Source of the DNA: Draconibacterium orientale | Lineage (GTDB): Bacteria > Bacteroidota > Bacteroidia > Bacteroidales > FEN-979 | DNA length: 37,582 bases | NCBI GenBank assembly: GCA_020719165.1 | Contig: DYQT01000001.1 | Coordinates: 45,781 to 83,362, forward strand | Reading direction: 5' to 3' | In this document: piece by piece, positions 1 through 8,686 of the stretch | How positions within the stretch are numbered: the stretch's first letter is position 1 | How the letters are laid out: every line of letters starts with the position of its first letter | Program-made: the position numbers and the translations under genes | Notes under the pieces: model-generated | Databases searched by the model: none | What the model saw: only the letters and a program-made list of their open reading frames with translations | What the model was told of the DNA's origin: nothing

Positions 1-1
1 T

Positions 2-2305
2 GTGATGGATGCCCACAACTGTCCGATGATCGAAACCTTCACCGTGAACGAAAATCCGGCACTTTCTATCAGTCTTGTTGACAAGAGTAATGCTCTCTGT
101 CATACCAGCGCTGATGGTTGGATTCAGATTAGCGTTGCAGGAGGTCTTACCAGCTACTCCTACTTGTGGAACAATGGTCAAACAGATGCAAGGGCAACAG
201 GCCTTACTGCAGGTACTTACACCGTAGTTGTTACTGATGCCGGAACGTGTACAGCAACAGACAGTTGGTCAATTACAGCTCCTTCTGAATTAACTGTAAC
301 TGTACCGAGTACGACCATTAAATGCTACAGCTATTCCGATGGAACGCTTACTGCCATTGCAAACGGTGGTGTAACTGCCTACAACTATCTCTGGAATAAC
401 GGTTTAACTACTTCGACCATAACCGGTCTATCTGCAGGTACTTATTTGGTAACTGTTACAGACTTTAACAGCTGTAAAGCTTATGCCGAAGGAACTGTTA
501 ACCAGCCTGACGGGTGGTCTATAGGTCTGGGAGGAGATTCCACTGTTTGCTGTAACGCACTTGGAGTGGAAGAATATTCTGCGAGCATAATTCCAGGTAG
601 CTTCCTCGGCTTCAAGCCAAATTCACAGACACCTTGTCTGGAGTCGGACATTACCTACGAATGGGTTGTTATCGGAGGTTCAATTACCTCTGGCTGGAAC
701 ACATCGGGAATTACCGTTGATTGGGATTGCTGTACACAAGGTTCCGTTACTGTGACGGCTACCAGGTGCGATGGCTGTATGTTGTCGAAAACACTAATTG
801 TGGCTGTCAGTCTGCCACCAGCTCCTGTTATTACAGGTCCTGTTACTGTTCTTGCCAACACCGATACTACTTACTGCACTCCTAACTTCCCCAATCATCT
901 CTATACCTGGACGGTTGTAGGCGGTTCGGTTACTTCAGGACAAGGTACAAGTTGCATCACTGTGATGTGGGGACCATTCCCACCGTGCGGATGCGGCATC
1001 GTTACTGTTTGTGAAACAGATCTTGCCACCGGCTGCACCGGATGTACCTCTATGAACATCACCATTCTACCTGTAATTGTTGGCAACCAGAATATCGAGG
1101 GTACCGTATATTACAAGAGTGGTTTGCAATTCCCATATAACTTTGCAATCAATGGAGTCACCATTAAATTACGAGATCCTTCTACAGGAATTATCGTTGC
1201 AACTACTGTTTCAGCTCCGAACATGAACGAGCCGTTATACACGGGTGATCCAGGCTATTTCGCCTTTACCAATGTACCTTCTGGCACCTATCAGCTTGAA
1301 AGCTCATTCAACGGAACCTGGGGCGGCAACAACGCAACTGACGCGCTTCTTGTACAGTTATACGTTTCCAACAGCACGATGTACCCATTTGAAAGCGATC
1401 TGCAGAAAATTGCAGGCGATGTCAATGCAAGTCTTACCTGGAGCGGTTTGGATGCTTTATACATCAAACTGCGCACCGTTGGCTCGATTACTTCATATCC
1501 TGCCGGCGATTGGAAATTTGACACTCCAAGCGTAGCAGTTCCTACTTCAGGAACCCATAATATCATGGGTATCTGTGTTGGTGACGTAAACGGTTCGTAC
1601 ATTGCCTCCGGATTAAAGGAAGCCTCCTTTATGACAGTTAATGACGATGCCGTACAAACCATCCCAGTTAACCAATCGTTTAATTACGACATCAAGAGCA
1701 GTGCTATTGCTGACTTGGGCGCTATGACTTTGTTCATGGGATACGATCAAAACCGTTTTGAAATCGAAAGCGTAAATACTTCTCTCGAAGGAATGAAATA
1801 CGTGATCGAAGATGGCAAGATCGCCCTCGCCTGGTCGGATACAAGACCTCTTTCTGTCACAAACGATGAGCCCATTATCACCCTTACGCTGAATGCGAAA
1901 GAACTGGTATCGGAAGCTACTCAGATCTTCAGCCTTCTCCCAGGTAGTGAATTTGCTGATTCAAAAGCAAACAGGTTTGATAATTTTGATCTGAAAATGT
2001 CAAAGGTTATCACCCCCAACGGCTTGAATGAGTTCAGCATGTTCAATTACCCGAACCCGTTTAAAAACACCACGAATATCGTTTACACACTGCCAGAATC
2101 AGGCAATGTACGCCTTGTACTTACCAACATGTATGGTAAGACCATCCGCGTGCTTGTTGATGAAATGCAGAATGCTGGTTCCCATACTGTAACAGTTAAT
2201 CCTGTAGACAACACTCTTACCCCGGGCGTATACCTGTATAAGATTGAAGTTACCGGAGCTACTGATTCTTACATGAAGGTCAACAAAATGATGTTCACAC
2301 GGTAA
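2..2305 (+). CDS. T9SS-secreted surface protein with SprB repeats, dockerin-like and cohesin-like modules (5' partial)
   Basis: The reading frame is open at the window edge and the first residues look like the tail of a SprB-type repeat, so the gene starts upstream. Modules in order (residue numbers from the edge): two SprB-like repeats (about 20-93 and 94-167, each ending in a GTY-VTVTD-type strand), two cysteine-rich Ig/PKD-like domains (173-270 and 275-355, both with a W-VV-GGS core), a carboxypeptidase-regulatory-like beta-sandwich (363-436, with GYFAFTNVPSGTYQLE), a dockerin-like region (440-535, with AGDVNAS and VGDVNGSY loops), a cohesin-like domain (545-665), and a T9SS type A sorting domain (680-767, starting NYPNPF and ending KMMFTR). 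By family knowledge the last domain directs passage through the outer membrane and surface attachment. A terminator-like hairpin follows. It probably acts as a surface adhesin or scaffold; the ligand is unknown. Confidence 0.85.
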   Translation: MMDAHNCPMIETFTVNENPALSISLVDKSNALCHTSADGWIQISVAGGLTSYSYLWNNGQTDARATGLTAGTYTVVVTDAGTCTATDSWSITAPSELTVTVPSTTIKCYSYSDGTLTAIANGGVTAYNYLWNNGLTTSTITGLSAGTYLVTVTDFNSCKAYAEGTVNQPDGWSIGLGGDSTVCCNALGVEEYSASIIPGSFLGFKPNSQTPCLESDITYEWVVIGGSITSGWNTSGITVDWDCCTQGSVTVTATRCDGCMLSKTLIVAVSLPPAPVITGPVTVLANTDTTYCTPNFPNHLYTWTVVGGSVTSGQGTSCITVMWGPFPPCGCGIVTVCETDLATGCTGCTSMNITILPVIVGNQNIEGTVYYKSGLQFPYNFAINGVTIKLRDPSTGIIVATTVSAPNMNEPLYTGDPGYFAFTNVPSGTYQLESSFNGTWGGNNATDALLVQLYVSNSTMYPFESDLQKIAGDVNASLTWSGLDALYIKLRTVGSITSYPAGDWKFDTPSVAVPTSGTHNIMGICVGDVNGSYIASGLKEASFMTVNDDAVQTIPVNQSFNYDIKSSAIADLGAMTLFMGYDQNRFEIESVNTSLEGMKYVIEDGKIALAWSDTRPLSVTNDEPIITLTLNAKELVSEATQIFSLLPGSEFADSKANRFDNFDLKMSKVITPNGLNEFSMFNYPNPFKNTTNIVYTLPESGNVRLVLTNMYGKTIRVLVDEMQNAGSHTVTVNPVDNTLTPGVYLYKIEVTGATDSYMKVNKMMFTR

Positions 2306-2314
2306 ATACCATTT

Positions 2315-2356
2315 GGGAGGAAGACAACTATTTGAATAGTATGTTGTCTTCCCCCC
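2315..2356 (+). terminator. Strong stem-loop after the first surface protein gene
   Basis: A 14-base arm (2315-2328, GGGAGGAAGACAAC) pairs with 2343-2356 (GTTGTCTTCCCCCC) with a single A-C mismatch. The loop region is itself partly self-complementary (ACTATT-TG-AATAGT). It starts 10 bases after the stop codon at 2305. No immediate U-run follows, but a T-rich stretch (TTAATTTTT) lies about 15 bases further on. I read it as a terminator or an mRNA 3'-end stabiliser that separates gene 1 from the next three genes. Confidence 0.6.
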
Positions 2357-2380
2357 ATCTTAATCATGCTTAATTTTTAA

Positions 2381-3460
2381 ATGAATATGAATACACTTCG
2401 GATATCAGTAAAAGAGATGAAAAGAGCAGGCTTCGTGCTGCTGTTTTCACTATTTATTGGTATTGCAACGACTGCGCAGGCTCAAACACTAACCATAGGT
2501 TCAGTGTTAGCCTGCGCAGCCCCTGAAGTGTTTGTACCGGTTACCGGGTCCAACCTTGTCGGCATCGGATCAATTACATTGTATATCAGCTTCGATAGTT
2601 CAAAAGTCATTTATCAATCATTAGAGAATATTGATCCGCAACTTAACGGAGTCATCTATTCCCTTAACACATCACCATTTCAACTTGCTATTGTGTGGAC
2701 AAAAGTTACCCCTATTAACTTTTCAGACAAGAAACTTTTTGATATTCACTTTAAATTCAAAGGCGAATCAACCCCGGTTTTCTTCAATGCCGACTGCGAA
2801 ATCTCAAACAGTCAACTTCAAATTCTGCCTGTAAATTATTTAAACGGATCCGTTTATACCGGCCTTTTGCCCGAAATTATTCTCCAGCCCAAAGACACCC
2901 TTGTTAAGCCCTGGGCGCAAACATCCTTTACCATTAGTTCAACAAATTCGCCCGGCTTTGCTTGGAAGGAGAGCACCGATCATGGCCAAACCTGGTCTGA
3001 ATTATCTGATAATGCCGTTTATAAAGGCACCCATTCCCCGCAATTATTGCTCACCTATACTCCTCCCGCATTTAATAAATATCAGTATATTTGCAGTCTG
3101 AACACACAAGATTGTTATACAACCACGCTGCCTGCTACCCTTACCGTTGACACCCTTGCCTCGGTAAACGGTTATGAAGGAGCCAAAATCTTTTTATTGC
3201 AAAATAAACCAAACCCAATACATAATTTTACATTCATTGAATACACACTTCCAGCCAAAGGCAAAGTGTCGCTAAAAATCGTTGACCTTTATGGAAAACT
3301 CATTGCACAACCCGTGACAGAGATTCAAACAAAAGGAACTTACACAATTCGTTTTGATGCATCCGAACTTACTCCAGGCATTTATTTTTACCAACTTCAG
3401 TTTAACAATGAAAATTCAGGCTTCATCGCCTCTCGTAAAATGATAAAGCAGTTAAATTAA
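2381..3460 (+). CDS. Secreted cohesin-domain protein with T9SS type A sorting domain
   Basis: This 359-residue protein has a signal peptide (basic start, then a hydrophobic run to about residue 34, ending in TAQAQ). A single cohesin-like beta-sandwich follows at about 36-155, with the typical IGSITLYISFDSSKVIY strand pattern and an LFDIHFKFKG strand. An Ig-like domain is at about 160-255 (W..S.DHGQTW and an YICSLNTQDC strand), and a T9SS type A domain at about 272-359 (KPNP, then ELTPGIYFYQL, ending RKMIKQLN). It is the simplest cohesin carrier in the cluster and has its own surface-sorting signal, so it could be the anchor that receives a dockerin-bearing partner such as the next gene's product. 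That pairing is inference; cohesin domains also occur in Bacteroidota proteins with no demonstrated dockerin partner. Confidence 0.82.
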   Translation: MNMNTLRISVKEMKRAGFVLLFSLFIGIATTAQAQTLTIGSVLACAAPEVFVPVTGSNLVGIGSITLYISFDSSKVIYQSLENIDPQLNGVIYSLNTSPFQLAIVWTKVTPINFSDKKLFDIHFKFKGESTPVFFNADCEISNSQLQILPVNYLNGSVYTGLLPEIILQPKDTLVKPWAQTSFTISSTNSPGFAWKESTDHGQTWSELSDNAVYKGTHSPQLLLTYTPPAFNKYQYICSLNTQDCYTTTLPATLTVDTLASVNGYEGAKIFLLQNKPNPIHNFTFIEYTLPAKGKVSLKIVDLYGKLIAQPVTEIQTKGTYTIRFDASELTPGIYFYQLQFNNENSGFIASRKMIKQLN

Positions 3461-3521
3461 ATATGATAACCAATATTATATACCACTTAGCAAATATTAA
3501 TAACCTTTATACCTCTATCCT

Positions 3522-5702
3522 ATGACAAAAAAATTTACATTGATGATGCTCTTCCTCGTCTTATTGGGAGCATTTGCGCAAAGTCAAACTGTTTCTCTGG
3601 CGCCTGCGGTTATAACCAGCCCCGGAGAAGATGTGATGGTTCCTATGAATGTAACTGGCTTTACCGGTATTGGAGCTATCACTTTTTATGTTCGATTTAA
3701 CCCCGACATCATAACCTATATTGGCACCTACAATCTGGCGAACCCTGCACCAGGAGGGATGTGGTTAAAGGACTTAATTAACGACTCAACGATATCGCTT
3801 GTTTTTACCGCTAATTCTTCATTTGTCACTTTCCCGAACGGGAAATTGCTTGACTTAAAATTCAACTACAAAGGAATGACAGCCAGCCCTTTGAATTTTG
3901 TTGGAGATTGTGAAGTTACTCAGGGACTTACGTTGATTTTCCCAACCTATACCAATGGGTCAGTGGACATGAATAAGGGTCTTGCCCAAAAAGCAACACT
4001 GGCCAATGCGACAGCAGCAACAGGCGGAAATGTTACCATTCCCTTGGAATACACTGCATTGCCAAATGTTGGATCACTAACCCAAAAGATACATTTCGAT
4101 CCAACAAAATTATCTTTTGTCAACTTGATTGGCATCGGTGATCTTGCTTCGGGAACAAACTATAATGTGGACAACAGTGCCGGCATCATTACCATTAGCT
4201 GGTTTACCGTAGCATTAGGCGGGAAAAACATCAATTACAATGTGGCCCCATTCAGCAAATTTTTGCTCAACTTCGTTTACATTGGCAATACAGATGCCTA
4301 TATTGATTTCGTTGGTGGAAGTTTAATTACTACTCCAGTTCCTGCTACCAACATTGCTTTATCCTATTTTGGAGACACTGTTTCGCTCGCTGCCACAACT
4401 GCCAACGCAGTTTTGGGTTCTGTAGCAACTGCGGTGCAAGGAAATGACTTTGAAGTTCCTCTGAATCTATCCGGATTTGATGTAGGAACTACCCAGGCGT
4501 TTACGCTTACCATCCCATTTGATTCACCCAGGTTGACCTTTCTTGGTGTTAAAGCTCCTGCTCCATCAGGCTTAGTAGTAAGCCAGGCTACGGGTACAGT
4601 TACACTTGCCTGGTCAAATGCCAGCGGACCAGATATCAATGGTACTTTTCTAACCCTGAAATTTAAGTATAATGGCATTGGCACTGCCCATGTCAACTTT
4701 GGAAACTCTTGCGTATTTAACACTTACAATGCGGGTATTGTCGGAACTGTTCAGGTAGCCTATACCAGTTCAACCATCACACCCACCCTTGCGCCAGCCA
4801 ACGCTACCATCGGGTTTGTGCCCGATACACCAGGCCTCCCGGTAGAGGTTCCTGTCAGTTTCTCTGGCCTGCCATTAACCATGGGTGCCGCCGACGTTGT
4901 TATTAGTTATGATGAAAGTAAACTTACCTTTGTTGACGCGATCGATACTAAGTCCGGTACAAATGTACAGTCTGATCCTGCCAATCATAAGGTTTCCATT
5001 ATCTGGACAAATCCGGCCGGAGCCGACATCAATGGTGAGTTTTTAAAACTGCGCTTTAATTACATCAGCGGAACCTGCGGGGCCACAGTGTCATTCATTG
5101 ACGGTTGCCAATTAACTGAATTTGTTCCGCCTGCAACACCCATTGTACCTGCAAACTGGATTGACGGAGGCATTGATCTTAAATACAAAATCAGTGGTAC
5201 CCTTACCTATGACGCCCCTTCAAGTGTTCCACTACCCGGAGCAACCATTCAGATTAAAAGCGGGCCTGAACCTGTTCCACCTGCCATTGCCCCTGTTCCA
5301 GAAGTTCTTTACACAACTACTACTGATGCTGCAGGCCATTATGAAATTTACGTTCCCAACGGAACTTACTACATTTATGCCACCGATACTGCAGCCTGGA
5401 AAGGTGTTGACCTTTCGGATGTGACCAATATCAGAAGATACATCGCACTTTTAACAAGCACCCTCAACTCTCCATTGCGTTTACGCTCGGCCGATGTCAG
5501 CATGGATGGTATTGCCAATATTGATCTGACTGATGTTACAGCTGTTCGCAGAAGAATTGCTCTGTTAACGCCTAACCCCAGTTTTAAAGCAGCGGATTGG
5601 ACGTATGAAAACCCCATGGTCGTGGTTGATTGCGCTGAAGCCCCGGATAAAAATTTCACAGGCTTGTGCTCAGGCGATGTCACCGGATCTTATCCCAACT
5701 AA
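3522..5702 (+). CDS. Four-cohesin protein with C-terminal dockerin-like module, no T9SS sorting domain
   Basis: The 726-residue product has a signal peptide (residues 1 to about 21, ending FAQSQ). Four consecutive cohesin-like domains follow at roughly 24-150, 155-285, 290-420 and 420-555, each with a VPLN/VPVSFSG opening strand and an FLxLxFxY strand. A carboxypeptidase-regulatory-like domain follows (about 557-622), then a dockerin-like module (about 624-726) with two alpha-helical repeats, VDLSDVTNIRRYIALL and IDLTDVTAVRRRIALL, and a terminal SGDVTGSY loop. The dockerin matches that of the first gene in the window in layout. Unlike its neighbours it ends right after the dockerin and has no T9SS domain, so it may be held on the surface by dockerin-cohesin contact. 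It sits 61 bases after the previous gene and 29 before the next, so co-transcription is likely. Confidence 0.85.
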   Translation: MTKKFTLMMLFLVLLGAFAQSQTVSLAPAVITSPGEDVMVPMNVTGFTGIGAITFYVRFNPDIITYIGTYNLANPAPGGMWLKDLINDSTISLVFTANSSFVTFPNGKLLDLKFNYKGMTASPLNFVGDCEVTQGLTLIFPTYTNGSVDMNKGLAQKATLANATAATGGNVTIPLEYTALPNVGSLTQKIHFDPTKLSFVNLIGIGDLASGTNYNVDNSAGIITISWFTVALGGKNINYNVAPFSKFLLNFVYIGNTDAYIDFVGGSLITTPVPATNIALSYFGDTVSLAATTANAVLGSVATAVQGNDFEVPLNLSGFDVGTTQAFTLTIPFDSPRLTFLGVKAPAPSGLVVSQATGTVTLAWSNASGPDINGTFLTLKFKYNGIGTAHVNFGNSCVFNTYNAGIVGTVQVAYTSSTITPTLAPANATIGFVPDTPGLPVEVPVSFSGLPLTMGAADVVISYDESKLTFVDAIDTKSGTNVQSDPANHKVSIIWTNPAGADINGEFLKLRFNYISGTCGATVSFIDGCQLTEFVPPATPIVPANWIDGGIDLKYKISGTLTYDAPSSVPLPGATIQIKSGPEPVPPAIAPVPEVLYTTTTDAAGHYEIYVPNGTYYIYATDTAAWKGVDLSDVTNIRRYIALLTSTLNSPLRLRSADVSMDGIANIDLTDVTAVRRRIALLTPNPSFKAADWTYENPMVVVDCAEAPDKNFTGLCSGDVTGSYPN

Positions 5703-5731
5703 TATTTTTTTAACTGAAAAACAATAACAAT

Positions 5732-7813
5732 ATGAAAAAGATAACAACTTTCGCAGTAATACCCTTGTTAGCGCTGTTTTTGGTTCTGTGGAGCGGAACC
5801 AGCAATGGTCAAACATCGATCTCATTGGGATCAGATCAAACTTCACTAGTAGCAGGTGAAATTGTACTTGTACCGATAATTGTAACCTCGACCTTTGAAT
5901 CTGCTGATATATATATCACATATGACAAAGATGTTTTAACACCTGCGTCTCCTTTTTTTACTGGACTTGATCCGAATTTTGGTATTTTGGCGAATCCGAA
6001 TTACAATACCACAACATCGTCAATTCAGTTTCAAGGAACAGGGATTAATGTGACACTTGATGGATCCACTCCAATTATAACATTGCGTTTTATCTATAAT
6101 GGAGGCTCCTCCTCACTTCATTTGAGAAAGTCTCCGGACGCCATTCCAAGGTGCTTAATAATTGATGAGATTGGTTCTCCGGTCGAACCTTACACATTTT
6201 CAGATTTAATGGTGAATGGAACTGGATTTTTAGAACTAAAATCGATTGAAACAGGAACAACTCTGTTATGGAAAAATTCTACGACCTGGAGATTTATGGA
6301 CGGGACACCAGTCCCCAATGGATGTATACCCACTGGCATTGTTAACACTACTATCACCGGAGCTCTTGTAACAATTGATTCACCTGTTCCACCAGCCACT
6401 GCGCCACAAATCAGAACAAAAAATTTGACAATATATCCTGCTGGCAAACTTACATTAAATGCATCCCGGTCCTTGGCTGTTACAGGCAATTTGCTCATCC
6501 AAAGTGATGCGACAAGCACGGGTTCTTTTGTCGATTTGGGAACCACGACTGTTACCGGCTCAACATCTGTTGAACGTTATACTACCGGTACCTGGGATGG
6601 TAACTGGCCCCCGGCTACGATTACCTGGCATTATGTTTCATCTCCGGTTTCGGGAGGTACCATCAGCTCGTATGAAGGTTCGCTGCTGAATGAATGGAAA
6701 GAGGACACTCTTTCCACCGGATACTGGAAACCGCTCACTTTACCACTTACCAAGCCTTTGGTAGTAAACAAAGGTTACTCTGCTGCTACAACCACCAACA
6801 AGGTAATCACCTTTACCGGAGGCACGCTGAACACCGGAAACCGGACTATCACCGGCTTAACGAACACAGGGATGTCGGATGCCAGAGGATTTAACCTCGT
6901 TGGAAACGCCTACCCCTCGGCAGTTATTTGGGATGGTGCAGTTACAAGAACCAATGTGGATGCCGCCGCCTATTTTTATGACGGAGTAACTAATAACTAT
7001 ATACCCCACATGACCACCGATGCTGTCAAATACCAGATTCCTGCAGAACAAGGCTTCTTTGTGCACGTAACAACAGGCTCTGCAACTGGTTCAATTACTA
7101 TTCCCAACACCAATCGGGTACATTCAGCAAACGCCTATGTAAAAAGCACCTCCGGCCAGGAATTGATCTTAAAAGCGAATGGCAACAACCTGGAAGACAT
7201 GACCTCCATCAGGTTTAACTCGGAAGCAACCGAAGGTTTCGACAGCGAATACGATGCATATAAATTATGGGGCGCCACTACCTCTCCTCAAATATATTCC
7301 ATCGCCCCGGGTGACAACCTCGCCATCAATTCCATTCCTGAGATGGCCGCGCAGACGGTTGTTCCGGTTGGATTCAAGGTGGGCGTAAATGACACCTACA
7401 CCATTACAGCATCAGGATTGGAAACATTCCCCGGAGAAACAGACATCTACCTGGAAGACATTTTCTTAAACAAAACACAGAATTTGAACTTAAACCCTGT
7501 TTATGAGTTTACCGCATCAACTGGCGCCAATGCACACAGGTTTAATATTCGTTTCTCCCCAATATCAGGTTTGGGAGAAACCACCGGTAACAACATCAGG
7601 ATTTATGCGGCGGAGAACACCGTTTATATCAACATCCCGATGGAGTTGCATGGCGAGATTATCGTTTACGACTTGCTTGGCAAAGAGATGAAACATCAAT
7701 CGATTCAGGGAAATTCTCTGAACAGAATTAACCTGAATGTTGAACAAGGTTATTATCTTATTAAAGTTCTTGGTGACAAATCAACTGTTTCAGGAAAAGT
7801 ATTTATCCGATAA
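5732..7813 (+). CDS. Large secreted protein with N-terminal cohesin-like domain and T9SS type A sorting domain
   Basis: The product has 693 residues. A signal peptide (1 to about 27, ending TSNGQ) is followed by a divergent cohesin-like domain (about 28-165, with ADIYITYDKDVL and a PIITLRFIYNG strand). The long middle region (about 200-600) is built of short beta strands rich in Thr, Gly and Asn, of the kind common in Bacteroidota T9SS clients (GFNLVGNAYPSA, EQGFFVHV); I cannot assign it an enzymatic function. The last 85 residues are a T9SS type A domain (IRIYAAENTVYI, VYDLLGKE, GYYLIKVLGD, ending GKVFIR). It is the fourth cohesin-type gene in a row, so it is probably part of the same surface assembly. 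Confidence 0.82.
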   Translation: MKKITTFAVIPLLALFLVLWSGTSNGQTSISLGSDQTSLVAGEIVLVPIIVTSTFESADIYITYDKDVLTPASPFFTGLDPNFGILANPNYNTTTSSIQFQGTGINVTLDGSTPIITLRFIYNGGSSSLHLRKSPDAIPRCLIIDEIGSPVEPYTFSDLMVNGTGFLELKSIETGTTLLWKNSTTWRFMDGTPVPNGCIPTGIVNTTITGALVTIDSPVPPATAPQIRTKNLTIYPAGKLTLNASRSLAVTGNLLIQSDATSTGSFVDLGTTTVTGSTSVERYTTGTWDGNWPPATITWHYVSSPVSGGTISSYEGSLLNEWKEDTLSTGYWKPLTLPLTKPLVVNKGYSAATTTNKVITFTGGTLNTGNRTITGLTNTGMSDARGFNLVGNAYPSAVIWDGAVTRTNVDAAAYFYDGVTNNYIPHMTTDAVKYQIPAEQGFFVHVTTGSATGSITIPNTNRVHSANAYVKSTSGQELILKANGNNLEDMTSIRFNSEATEGFDSEYDAYKLWGATTSPQIYSIAPGDNLAINSIPEMAAQTVVPVGFKVGVNDTYTITASGLETFPGETDIYLEDIFLNKTQNLNLNPVYEFTASTGANAHRFNIRFSPISGLGETTGNNIRIYAAENTVYINIPMELHGEIIVYDLLGKEMKHQSIQGNSLNRINLNVEQGYYLIKVLGDKSTVSGKVFIR

Positions 7814-7852
7814 CAAACATTCAACCGCATTTAAAACAACATATATCATACT

Positions 7853-8107
7853 ATGAAAACATTGAAACTAATATTAGTACTTTTTGCCGTCATGGCCTTG
7901 CCGTTACTGAGTATTTCAGACACCCCCCCGCCTCCACCAAACGGAACCGGGGGAGGTCCCGGACCTGGCGGCGGGGGTACCCCGGTTGGCGCTCCCATCG
8001 ATGGAGGGATGGGTATTTTGCTGGCCTTAGGTTTAGCCTATGGTGGAAAAAAGCTTTATACCATGCGTAAGGAAAATAGTCAACCAGAGACAGATACAAA
8101 TAAGTAA
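7853..8107 (+). CDS. Short Pro/Gly-rich protein with PID-CTERM-like sorting segment
   Basis: This 84-residue protein has an N-terminal hydrophobic signal (about 1-22) followed by five prolines and a glycine-rich linker. It then has the segment PIDGGMGILLALGLAYGGKK (about 49-68) and a short charged tail. A Pro-Ile-Asp-Gly-Gly motif leading into one hydrophobic helix and a basic stop is the layout of the PID-CTERM family of short Bacteroidota proteins. These are thought by analogy with exosortase and T9SS signals to be sorting tails; I recall no firm function. No exosortase gene is visible in the window. It lies 39 bases after the preceding T9SS gene, so it may be co-transcribed with the cohesin cluster. 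A run of seven C (7923-7929) lies in the coding sequence. Confidence 0.75.
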   Translation: MKTLKLILVLFAVMALPLLSISDTPPPPPNGTGGGPGPGGGGTPVGAPIDGGMGILLALGLAYGGKKLYTMRKENSQPETDTNK

Positions 8108-8152
8108 TCTGCATAAGAATTGCAAATTGCATTTCTTTACTGATTGTCATTC

Positions 8153-8216
8153 AAGAAACTGGTTCATTTGTAATAGATTTCGCTAGCAGAAATTTATTCA
8201 AAAGAACCAGTTCTTT
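8153..8216 (+). terminator. Stem-loop with T-rich tail after the PID-CTERM-like gene
   Basis: AACTGGTTC at 8157-8165 pairs perfectly with GAACCAGTT at 8204-8212. AAG (8153-8155) extends the stem against CTT (8213-8215) across a one-base bulge. Inside the loop ATTTC and GAAAT form a second short stem. The sequence after the stem is T-rich (TTTCATTATTC). It lies in the 139-base gap between two plus-strand genes and probably ends the surface-protein transcription unit. Confidence 0.6.
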
Positions 8217-8246
8217 CATTATTCATAACTCAAAAATAAATTACCC

Positions 8247-8678
8247 ATGTTAAAAAAAGTTTTCATTTTTCTGATTGGCAGTGTTTTAATCTCTGCCTCG
8301 CTCATAGCTCAAAATGCAGGAAAGATTGAAGTTCCGACTGCAGTTAAAAATGCTATGCTGTTTAAATTTCCTCAAACCCAGGAGGTCCCTGTGACCTGGA
8401 CAAAAGAGGGGGCCTACTATAGCGGAACTCTGATGATCATGGAAAAACCTGCCCTTGCAGTTTTTGACTCAACCGGGAAGATAATTCGGATTGAAAAACG
8501 GTTGCACATTTCCTTTTTACCGAAAAAGATTATCACTGCACTAAATAAGCAGTATCCCGGTAACGAAATTCTCGACATATACGAATTGACTGATGCGGCA
8601 GGCAAGAAAACCTACAAAACCACCTTTCAGTATAAACAAACATCGGTATTCAATGCTGATGGCGTAGTTGAGAAATAG
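8247..8678 (+). CDS. PepSY-like periplasmic protein
   Basis: The 143-residue product has a signal peptide (1 to about 22, ending SLIAQ). The mature part resembles the PepSY-like domain common in Bacteroidota (formerly described as beta-lactamase-inhibitor-like): a helix AVKNAMLFKFPQTQEV, a strand pair around WTKEGAYYSGTLMI and ALAVFDSTGKII, then a second half with a helix IITALNKQYPG and strands around KKTYKTTFQYKQTSVFNADG. These proteins are usually small and periplasmic with no known enzyme activity. It stands alone between a terminator-like hairpin and a convergent gene whose stop is only 8 bases away. Family assignment is fairly sure; function is unknown. Confidence 0.7.
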   Translation: MLKKVFIFLIGSVLISASLIAQNAGKIEVPTAVKNAMLFKFPQTQEVPVTWTKEGAYYSGTLMIMEKPALAVFDSTGKIIRIEKRLHISFLPKKIITALNKQYPGNEILDIYELTDAAGKKTYKTTFQYKQTSVFNADGVVEK

Positions 8679-8686
8679 TCAATCTG

